Assembly (NCBI GenBank): GCA_002361235.1
Contig: DESI01000026.1
Coordinates: forward strand, 1 to 30,765
DNA: 30,765 nucleotides
Reading direction: 5' to 3'
Source: Porphyromonadaceae bacterium UBA3318
GTDB lineage: Bacteria; Bacteroidota; Bacteroidia; Bacteroidales; Muribaculaceae
Shown: positions 25,120 to 30,765 of the stretch, piece by piece
Layout of the letters: each line of letters begins with the position of its first letter
Numbering within the stretch: the first letter of the stretch is position 1
Program-made: the position numbers and the translations under genes
The notes under the pieces: generated by a model
Told to the model about the DNA's origin: nothing
The model's input: only the letters and a program-made list of their open reading frames with translations
Databases searched by the model: none

Positions 25120-26369
25120 AAGAAGAACAGATCAAGCAGGCATACAATCTGGCCCGCGACCGCTATTCGGCCATCGGTGTCGATACCGAGAAGGTGATTG
25201 CACAGATGCAGGACTTCCACCTCTCTATGCACTGCTGGCAGGCAGACGATGTAACCGGTTTCGAGGCTCGCGAAGGGGGACTTACCGGCGGCATACAGGT
25301 CAACGGCAACTATCCCGGCAAAGCCCGCAATATCAAGGAACTCCGCGACGACATTCTCTATGCCATGTCGCTCATCCCCGGGAAGCACCGCCTCAATCTC
25401 CATGAAATATACGGCGACTTCCAGGGCAAGACCGTCGACCGCGACGAGGTGACCCCCGAATATTTCCATAGCTGGATTCAGTGGGCAAAGGAGCATGACA
25501 TAAAGCTCGACTTCAACTCCACATCCTTCTCCCACGCCAAGAGCGGAGACCTCAGTCTCTCAAATCCGGACAAATCCATCCGTGATTTCTGGATTGAACA
25601 TTCGAAGCGCTGTCGCGAAATCTCCAATGTCATAGGCGAAGCACAGCAGGATCCATGCATCATGAACACATGGATACACGACGGCAGCAAGGATATAACC
25701 GTGAACCGCTATATGTACCGTGAGCTGCTGAAGGACTCACTCGACCAAGTTTTCGAGCATCGCTACGACTGGATGAAGGATTCGGTAGAGAGCAAGGTGT
25801 TCGGCATCGGTCTGGAGAGCTACACCGTCGGCAGCAACGACTTCTACACCGCCTACGCCTCCAGGCGCGACATGATGATAACTCTCGATACCGGTCATTT
25901 TCACCCAACCGAGAGTGTCGCCGACAAGGTTTCCGCCATGCTCCTGTTTGTGCCGGAGCTGATGTTGCACGTTTCGCGTCCTATCCGATGGGATTCAGAC
26001 CATGTCACCATCATGGACGACCCGACAATGGATCTGTTCAGTGAGATAGTACGGGCCGGAGCCTTGAACCGTGTGCATTACGGTCTTGACTACTTCGACG
26101 GAACCCTCAACCGTATCGGCGCATACGTCATCGGCAGCCGTGCGGCCCAGAAATGTATGCTCCGCGCCCTCCTCGAACCTCTGACTACTCTGCGCGAGTA
26201 TGAACTCGCCGACAAGAAGTTCCAGCGGCTCGCCCTTCTTGAAGAGTGTAAGAACCTCCCGTGGAACGCCGTCTATGATATGTTCTGCCTTATGAACAAT
26301 GTACCTGTGGGTGAATCATTCATCGCGGAGGTAGAGAAATATGAGGCGGATGTAACATCAAAACGCTGA
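25116..26369 (+). CDS. rhaI: L-rhamnose isomerase
   Basis: This 417-residue cytosolic metalloenzyme interconverts L-rhamnose and L-rhamnulose (rhaA in E. coli). Metal ligands are visible in the expected order and spacing. They include a Glu in GLESYTVGSND, Asp258 and His261 in TLDTGHFHPTE, and His285 followed by Asp293 and Asp295 in HVSRPIRWDSDH. The N-terminal MHCWQADDV and the GGIQVNGNYPGK segment are also typical. Length equals that of the family. It is coupled by ATGA overlap to rhaK, and its stop overlaps the permease start by one base (TGATG). Confidence 0.96.
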   Translation: MKEEQIKQAYNLARDRYSAIGVDTEKVIAQMQDFHLSMHCWQADDVTGFEAREGGLTGGIQVNGNYPGKARNIKELRDDILYAMSLIPGKHRLNLHEIYGDFQGKTVDRDEVTPEYFHSWIQWAKEHDIKLDFNSTSFSHAKSGDLSLSNPDKSIRDFWIEHSKRCREISNVIGEAQQDPCIMNTWIHDGSKDITVNRYMYRELLKDSLDQVFEHRYDWMKDSVESKVFGIGLESYTVGSNDFYTAYASRRDMMITLDTGHFHPTESVADKVSAMLLFVPELMLHVSRPIRWDSDHVTIMDDPTMDLFSEIVRAGALNRVHYGLDYFDGTLNRIGAYVIGSRAAQKCMLRALLEPLTTLREYELADKKFQRLALLEECKNLPWNAVYDMFCLMNNVPVGESFIAEVEKYEADVTSKR

Positions 26370-27361
26370 TGGAAATAATTATCGGACTACTGATAATCGC
26401 AGCCGGAAGTTTCTGCCAGTCCAGTTCTTATGTGCCTATCAAGAAGGTACGCGACTGGAGCTGGGAGAGCTTCTGGCTCGTTCAGGGTGTTTTCGCATGG
26501 CTCGTGTTTCCGTTGTCGGGGGCAATGTTAGCTATTCCTTCCGGCCATACCTTAATGGAGGCTTACAGCGAAAATCCGACTGACGCACTCCTTGCGGTTC
26601 TTTTCGGTGTGCTATGGGGCGTCGGTGGTCTCACTTTCGGGCTGTCGATGCGCTATCTTGGCGTAGCTCTCGGGCAGTCAATCTCACTCGGCACCTGTGC
26701 AGGACTCGGCACCATACTTACGCCCCTGTTTATGGGGAAACCGGGAGAACTCACCGGCCCGGTAATTGTCGGTGTGGTTGTTACATTGATTGGCATTGCC
26801 ATTATCGGTGTGGCCGGGAGCATGAGGGCAAAAACAGCCGGAGAGACTGTCAAGGAATTCAACTTCGGCAAAGGTATAACCGTTGCACTGATTGCCGGAC
26901 TTATGAGTGCTTGTTTCAGTATCGGTCTCGGTTTCGGCTCATCGCTTTGTTTTGAGGATACCCCCGAAATCTATCGCACCTTGCCGGCGACTTTCCTTGT
27001 GACGCTCGGTGGATTCTTTACGAATGTCGTATATTGCCTCTGGCAGAATGGAAAAAACAAGACATTCGGAGACTACGGCAAGACTTCGCTTTACCTGAAC
27101 AATATCCTGTTCTGTGCCCTGGCAGGACTGCTGTGGTACAGCCAGTTTTTCGGCTTGGCACTGGGCAAAGGCTTCCTTGCAGGTTCCGCTACACTGCTGA
27201 CATTCTCGTGGTGCATACTCATGTCGCTTAATGTCACATTCTCCAACGTATGGGGCATAATACTGAAAGAGTGGCAGGGAACAACCGCAAAGACCAAAAC
27301 TGTCCTTGTCGCAGGCCTTATCGTTTTAATCGTTTCATCATTCCTACCGCAAATAATATGA
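26369..27361 (+). CDS. rhaT: L-rhamnose/proton symporter
   Basis: This 330-residue polytopic inner-membrane protein has about ten hydrophobic helices and belongs to the RhaT (drug/metabolite-transporter-like) family; in Bacteroides it is called rhaP. Family motifs include FCQSSSYVPIKKVRDWSWES near the N-terminus, GVLWGVGGLTFGLSMRYLGV, and the ALGQSISLGTCAGLGTILTP segment. It brings periplasmic rhamnose, released by the GH78 upstream, into the cytoplasm with protons. The start overlaps the isomerase stop and its stop overlaps the aldolase start (ATGA), so the whole set is translationally coupled. Confidence 0.95.
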   Translation: MEIIIGLLIIAAGSFCQSSSYVPIKKVRDWSWESFWLVQGVFAWLVFPLSGAMLAIPSGHTLMEAYSENPTDALLAVLFGVLWGVGGLTFGLSMRYLGVALGQSISLGTCAGLGTILTPLFMGKPGELTGPVIVGVVVTLIGIAIIGVAGSMRAKTAGETVKEFNFGKGITVALIAGLMSACFSIGLGFGSSLCFEDTPEIYRTLPATFLVTLGGFFTNVVYCLWQNGKNKTFGDYGKTSLYLNNILFCALAGLLWYSQFFGLALGKGFLAGSATLLTFSWCILMSLNVTFSNVWGIILKEWQGTTAKTKTVLVAGLIVLIVSSFLPQII

Positions 27362-28170
27362 CATCTATATTGGAAAACCGCCCGGCACTGACGGCCGAGG
27401 TTGAAAAAGTCGCCGAAACGGCCGGCTATCTATGGCAGAAAGGTTGGGCCGAACGCAACGGCGGCAACATAACCGTCAATATCACGGAGCATGTCGACGA
27501 CGCGATGAAAACCCTTCCGGCAATAAGTGAGCCGATTGCTATCGGACTGACATTGCCTAACCTCAAAGGATGCTGGTTCTTCTGCAAAGGCACGCAGAAA
27601 CGTATGCGTGATCTTGCCCGCCGTCCGATGGAGAACGGATCCGTTATCCGTATTACCGATGACTGCGCCCACTATGAGATTGTGGCCGACAACCCTGTAA
27701 CGCCTACATCAGAACTGCCGTCGCATCTTGCCGTACATAATTACCTAATCGGTAAAGGCTCGACCTATAAGGCTTCGCTCCATACACATCCCATCGAACT
27801 GGTGGCTATGAGCCACAATCCGGAGTTTCTCAGAAAGGATGTGCTGACCAGTCTGCTGTGGAGCATGATTCCCGAAACCAAAGCCTTCGCTCCGCGTGGT
27901 CTTGGCATCGTTCCATATATGCTTCCCTCGTCCAACGAACTTGCCGACGCCACAATCAGGGCAATCGACGATAACTACGACGTGGTGATGTGGGAAAAGC
28001 ATGGCGTCTTCGCTGTAGAGGAGGATATTATGTCGGCATTCGATCAGGTTGACGTACTCAATAAGAGTGCCAATATCTATATGTGCGCCCGCTCAATGGG
28101 CTTCATTCCCGACGGTATGACTCCGGCCCAGATGCAGGAAATCACCGATGTATTCCACCTCCCTAAATAA
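27358..28170 (+). CDS. rhaD: L-rhamnulose-1-phosphate aldolase
   Basis: This 270-residue class II zinc aldolase cleaves L-rhamnulose 1-phosphate to dihydroxyacetone phosphate and L-lactaldehyde (rhaA in the Bacteroides operon naming). The ATG at 27358, overlapping the rhaT stop, is chosen over an open frame from 27250 inside rhaT because it gives the family N-terminus (TAGYLWQKGWAERNGGN) and length. Zinc ligands are His142 and His144 (HTHPIEL) and His215 (EKHGVF). Glu119 in TSELPSH is a conserved acidic residue. It lies 7 nt before the lactaldehyde reductase start. Confidence 0.95.
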   Translation: MTSILENRPALTAEVEKVAETAGYLWQKGWAERNGGNITVNITEHVDDAMKTLPAISEPIAIGLTLPNLKGCWFFCKGTQKRMRDLARRPMENGSVIRITDDCAHYEIVADNPVTPTSELPSHLAVHNYLIGKGSTYKASLHTHPIELVAMSHNPEFLRKDVLTSLLWSMIPETKAFAPRGLGIVPYMLPSSNELADATIRAIDDNYDVVMWEKHGVFAVEEDIMSAFDQVDVLNKSANIYMCARSMGFIPDGMTPAQMQEITDVFHLPK

Positions 28171-28177
28171 TTTGCTT

Positions 28178-29332
28178 ATGGTTCATCGTTTCATTCTCAA
28201 CGAAACATCATTTTTCGGACCGGGAGCCCGAAAAGAATTGCCCGGAGCCATCAGAGGTCTCGGCAAGTCAAAAGTGTTGGTCGTCACTGACAAGGGACTG
28301 CTACAATTCGGCGTGGCAAAGATGGTGACGGATGTGCTTGATGAAGCCGGAATCTCTTATAAAATTTTCAGTGAAGTCAAGCCTAATCCCACTGTCAGCA
28401 ATGTAAAGGCCGGTATCGACGCTTTCAAAAGGGCTCAGGCAGATATACTTGTCGCCATCGGTGGAGGTTCGTCGATTGACACTGCAAAAGCTATCGGCAT
28501 AGTTATGGCAAATCCCGAATTCAGCGATATAATCTCCCTTGAAGGGTGTGCGCCTACCAAAAACAAAAGCGTACCCATAATTGCATTGCCGACAACAGCA
28601 GGAACCGCAGCCGAAACGACCATCAACTATGTAATAATTGACGAAGAAAAGCAGAAGAAGATGGTATGTGTCGATCCTAACGACATCCCCGCCGTTGCCA
28701 TAATCGACGCAGAACTGATGTATTCACTGCCAAAAGGTCTGACAGCGGCAACAGGAATGGATGCCCTTACCCATTCTATCGAAGGCTATATTACAAAAGG
28801 TGCATGGGAACTGTCTGATATGTTCGAGATTGAAGCTATCAGAATGATTAGCCGCTATCTTCCTATGGCTGTTTCAGACCCGAAGAATCCTGAAGGGCGT
28901 AACGGAATGGCCGTCGCTCAATATGTGGCAGGCATGGCTTTCTCCAACGTCGGTCTGGGACTGGTTCACGGTATGGCACATCCGTTAGGTGCATTATTCG
29001 ACATTCCTCATGGTGTCGCAAATGCTGTGCTGTTACCCACTGTCATGGAGTTCAATATGCCGTATTGTACTACCAAATACCGTCACATTGCCGAAGCTAT
29101 GGGCATTGACACATCATCAATGAACGATGACGAGGCCGCCCAAGCCGCCTGCAATGCCGTAAAACAATTATCGCAAAATGTCGGTATTCCCGCGACACTG
29201 ACTGAACTGGGTATTACCGAAGAAAACATCCCGGCTTTGACGCAGCAGGCTCTCGAAGACGTTTGCACTCCCGGAAATCCCCGACCTGTAACACACGACG
29301 AAGTGGCAAATATCTACCGCTCGTTACTCTGA
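28178..29332 (+). CDS. fucO: Lactaldehyde reductase (iron-dependent alcohol dehydrogenase)
   Basis: This 384-residue group III alcohol dehydrogenase reduces L-lactaldehyde to L-1,2-propanediol with NADH, disposing of reducing power under anaerobic growth. The start at 28178 (MVHRFILNETSFFGPGARKE) fits the family; an upstream in-frame ATG at 28148 lies inside rhaD. The nucleotide-binding motif GGGSSIDTAK is present, and the four iron ligands are Asp195 and His199 (MDALTHSIEGY), His264 (LVHGMAHPLGA) and His278 (IPHGVAN). It is called rhaO in the Bacteroides rhamnose operon. It is the last operon gene, and scar DNA starts directly after it. Confidence 0.95.
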   Translation: MVHRFILNETSFFGPGARKELPGAIRGLGKSKVLVVTDKGLLQFGVAKMVTDVLDEAGISYKIFSEVKPNPTVSNVKAGIDAFKRAQADILVAIGGGSSIDTAKAIGIVMANPEFSDIISLEGCAPTKNKSVPIIALPTTAGTAAETTINYVIIDEEKQKKMVCVDPNDIPAVAIIDAELMYSLPKGLTAATGMDALTHSIEGYITKGAWELSDMFEIEAIRMISRYLPMAVSDPKNPEGRNGMAVAQYVAGMAFSNVGLGLVHGMAHPLGALFDIPHGVANAVLLPTVMEFNMPYCTTKYRHIAEAMGIDTSSMNDDEAAQAACNAVKQLSQNVGIPATLTELGITEENIPALTQQALEDVCTPGNPRPVTHDEVANIYRSLL

Positions 29333-29366
29333 AATTAGACAATAAGGACAAAATTGGGTGTGCCCT

Positions 29367-29413
29367 TGAACTGCACCCCAAAAGTTAGACAAAAACTTTT
29401 GGGGTGCAGTTCA
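29367..29413. repeat. 47-bp perfect palindrome resembling joined IS3-family ends
   Basis: TGAACTGCACCCCAAAAGTT (29367-29386) and its exact reverse complement (29394-29413) flank a 7-nt loop. The arm plus the following AGAC resembles the terminal inverted repeats of IS3-family (IS150-like) elements, as I recall their TGnACTGCaCCC...AAGTTnGAC pattern. No transposase remains between the arms and no target-site duplication is evident. It starts 34 nt after fucO and may also stop its transcript, although no T-tract follows. Confidence 0.7.
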
Positions 29414-29445
29414 TATTGAAATGACCTCGTCGGCCAGGACTTCAA

Positions 29446-29480
29446 AGGGGTCAATCTAAAATAATTTTTAGGGGTCAATC
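29446..29480. repeat. Pair of 11-bp direct repeats (AGGGGTCAATC)
   Basis: AGGGGTCAATC occurs at 29446-29456 and 29470-29480, separated by an AT-rich 13-nt spacer. Short repeated end sequences of this kind occur at the termini of some insertion sequences (for example IS21-like), so this is possibly another transposon scar. The assignment is speculative. Confidence 0.4.
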
Positions 29481-29984
29481 AAGACTTGGCAGAGTGTATA
29501 TCACTGCGAACCCAAGTTAGAAGTGATAACCTCAGGTGTCGTTGACCGTACAACGCTCACTCTTGGTTTTGAGGGACACCAGCCCGACATTGAGGCAATG
29601 AAATTGCTTTATGGAAATCCAGAAGACCTTATTGAGGTAAGCGATACCCAAGAAAGTAAGAGAAAAATGGGGGATGGCCTGAAAAATTCACCGGAAAGTG
29701 AAGGAGAACACGATTCAGTTCATCAGAAATCCAATAAAGGTTCACTGGAAGATATGCTGACCTCACTATTGAGCTCACCAGAGTTCACCAGAAGTTCATC
29801 AGATCAAAAGGTATTAATGTTGCTGAAATCAGACCCAAGATTAACGCTGGATAGGATTGCCGGCTTCCTTAACATGACCAAAAGAGGAGTCCAAAAGATT
29901 ACAAATCGACTGCAACAAACTGGAACCCTCTCCCGTAAAGGCTCAACCAAAGCCGGCGAGTGGGTTGTGAAAGAAGGAATCTAA
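29472..29984 (+). pseudogene. 5'-truncated winged-helix regulator fragment
   Basis: The frame is open from just after a stop at 29469-29471 to the stop at 29984; a GTG at 29523 is the first plausible start but sits in mid-domain sequence (PKLEVITSGVVDRTTLTLGF). The C-terminal ~65 residues (SSDQKVLMLLKSDPRLTLDR, IAGFLNMTKRGVQKITNRLQ, GTLSRKGSTKAGEWVV) form a clear winged helix-turn-helix. This layout is typical of the C-terminal part of longer AlbA/Schlafen-type ATP-binding regulators found in Bacteroidetes. The N-terminal catalytic domain is missing and the upstream DNA is repeat scar, so I call it a truncated gene. Whether a short wHTH protein is still made from the GTG is unknown. Confidence 0.55.
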
Positions 29985-30054
29985 TCCAAGGAATTTTTAA
30001 CAATATTCTTATCGATTTAACATCCGAGATGTCGTGTAAATAGCGAAAATTTAG

Positions 30055-30062
30055 TAATTTTG
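30055..30062 (+). promoter_or_regulatory. Bacteroidetes -7 box (TAATTTTG)
   Basis: TAATTTTG is a perfect match to the Bacteroidetes primary sigma -7 consensus TAnnTTTG. No good TTTG -33 box is visible about 20 nt upstream. It lies shortly before the candidate small RNA that ends at the terminator at 30214-30244. Confidence 0.5.
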
Positions 30063-30067
30063 CTCCC

Positions 30068-30245
30068 ATTCATGTACCACATGGCGGAAGAACATTAAAA
30101 TCTATAGGAGTAGAAATCGGGAATGGTTGCTGATACCCCTCGGATTAAATGTCTGATAATCACGAGACTTAATTTCGGTTCCACTGTCTCAGTGGGACCA
30201 CCGATATCAATTTAAAGTCGCTGAATTTCAGCGACTTTTCTTTTG
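30068..30245 (+). ncRNA. Candidate small RNA (~180 nt; 6S-like or Bacteroidales-1-like possible)
   Basis: A segment without an ORF is bounded by a perfect -7 box (30055-30062) and a strong terminator (30214-30244). Inside it, GGTTCCACTG (30174-30183) and CAGTGGGACC (30187-30196 region) form a stable hairpin with a 3-nt loop. Alternatively the segment TCCCATT near 30064-30070 can pair with AGTGGGA near 30191-30197, closing a long structure with internal bulges. A long rod with competing closing stems recalls 6S-type RNA, but I cannot match it to a known family from memory. The real 5' end is estimated from the -7 box. Confidence 0.45.
30214..30244 (+). terminator. Rho-independent terminator of the candidate small RNA
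   Basis: AAAGTCGCTG (30214-30223) pairs perfectly with CAGCGACTTT (30229-30238) around a 5-nt loop, and the T-rich run TTCTTTT follows. The A-run on the left side means it could also terminate the minus-strand gene that ends at 30324. Confidence 0.8.
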
Positions 30246-30323
30246 ATATACCTCTCATTTGGGGTCCTAAATGCGTCCTAAATGCGTCCGAACGTCGCGA
30301 TGAGGTTATTTCGGGTGATGTGG

Positions 30324-30764
30324 TTATATCAGAAGCCATTTATAAGCGGCACAGACATTAATGACTTGTCCATGAACATCCAACTTACGCTCCTCATACG
30401 CAGTGACCAAAGTTAATTTGTTACATTTGAGCGATGTTCCGGCTTTCGCTAAAGCAGAAGTTTCCCGATTAAGAGTTTTTTCAGAAGAAATATCATATGA
30501 AACCTGCACAAGTTCAACAACTGTTGCCCGATGACAAACTACGAAATCCACTTCATAAGAATCTGTTTTGTGGTAATAGATATCGTAACCTGTTCCATAT
30601 TTCCTGCATAACTCCAGATATACCAAAGACTCAAGCCGCCATCCAAAATTGTCTTTTGCAAAGGCGTCCTTTCTGGCGTTCATAAGCGATACATCTATGG
30701 GGTAGCATTTAGCGTTACGAATCCTCTCGCTACTTTTAGTGGAATATTTGCGTAACTGTTTCAG
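30324..30764 (-). CDS. AAA-type ATP-binding protein, DUF4143 C-terminal part (partial at right edge)
   Basis: On the minus strand the frame is open from the window's right edge to a TAA at 30324-30326, giving 146 codons. The sequence fits the C-terminal DUF4143 domain of the widespread archaeal/bacterial ATPases with an AAA domain plus DUF4143. Recognisable parts are YPIDVSLMNA, LESLVYLELCRKYG, IYYHKTDSYEVDFVV (restriction-endonuclease-like core ExD/EVDFV), VELVQVSYDIS, LTLVTAYEE and the final AYKWLLI. The ATPase half and the start lie outside the window. Such genes are common accessory genes next to mobile DNA. The function is not known; it is unrelated to rhamnose use. Confidence 0.85.
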   Translation of the reverse strand: MKQLRKYSTKSSERIRNAKCYPIDVSLMNARKDAFAKDNFGWRLESLVYLELCRKYGTGYDIYYHKTDSYEVDFVVCHRATVVELVQVSYDISSEKTLNRETSALAKAGTSLKCNKLTLVTAYEERKLDVHGQVINVCAAYKWLLI

Positions 30765-30765
30765 G

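Noticed and set aside
27250..27357. Earlier start for the rhamnulose-1-phosphate aldolase inside rhaT.
   Set aside because: ATG 27358 overlaps the rhaT stop (ATGA), gives the family N-terminus and the usual length of about 270 residues.
13..30202. The 12-mer AGTGGGACCACC occurs near both window edges (13-24 and 30191-30202), suggesting attachment-site duplication.
   Set aside because: A shared 12-mer is expected by chance several times in 30 kb, there is no integrase or tRNA gene, and the right copy is part of a hairpin of the candidate small RNA.
1..30765. CRISPR arrays, tRNA and rRNA genes, toxin or phage modules.
   Set aside because: No regularly spaced repeats, no cloverleaf with a matching acceptor stem, no rRNA-like sequence and no phage structural genes were seen on either strand.

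Overview
The window looks like chromosomal DNA of a gut member of the Bacteroidales. Gene style and base composition suggest a Muribaculaceae-like lineage, but no marker gene is present to fix the taxon. Supporting signs are SusC/SusD pairs, an ECF sigma factor of the Bacteroides expansion type, lipoproteins with short lipoboxes, a perfect Bacteroidetes -7 promoter box (TAnnTTTG) and little evidence of Shine-Dalgarno sites. All complete genes lie on the + strand.

Region by region. (1) 1-457: gene remnants (a sorting-domain-like tail running into a ribbon-helix-helix protein tail) and small hairpins. (2) 458-2243: an ECF sigma factor, a terminator, then a FecR-type anti-sigma factor. (3) 2249-12151: the binding and import part of a polysaccharide utilization locus (PUL). 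It holds an STN-bearing SusC transducer, SusD, a GH43-like five-bladed propeller lipoprotein, a SusE/F-like lipoprotein, a small secreted protein with a sorting-domain-like tail, and a larger SusE/F-like paralogue. It is closed by a hairpin terminator at about 12193-12234. (4) 12302-23709: periplasmic glycosidases, in order a SusB-type (inverting) GH97, a GH78 alpha-L-rhamnosidase, a GH2 enzyme, a GH37-GH63-like double-barrel fusion, and a retaining-type GH97. A 23-bp inverted-repeat element sits before the last of these. (5) 23761-29332: a complete, tightly overlapping L-rhamnose operon with kinase, isomerase, permease, aldolase and lactaldehyde reductase in the order rhaK-I-P-A-O known from Bacteroides. 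(6) 29333-30765: scar DNA with a 47-bp palindrome resembling fused IS3-family ends, a 5'-truncated winged-helix gene, a candidate ~180-nt small RNA, and the C-terminal part of a minus-strand AAA/DUF4143 protein.

How the genes fit together (inference): a rhamnose-bearing glycan is captured by the SusD and SusE/F-like proteins and imported by SusC. Occupancy of SusC is signalled through its STN domain to FecR and the sigma factor. In the periplasm the GH78 releases rhamnose while GH2, the two GH97s and the GH37/GH63-like fusion remove alpha- and beta-linked Glc/Gal-type sugars. RhaT imports the rhamnose and RhaK-I-A-O converts it to dihydroxyacetone phosphate and 1,2-propanediol. No AraC-type rhamnose regulator is visible inside the window. 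The most unusual items are the GH37-GH63-like fusion, the duplicated SusE/F-like proteins with different predicted anchoring, the inverted-repeat element before the second GH97, and the candidate small RNA.
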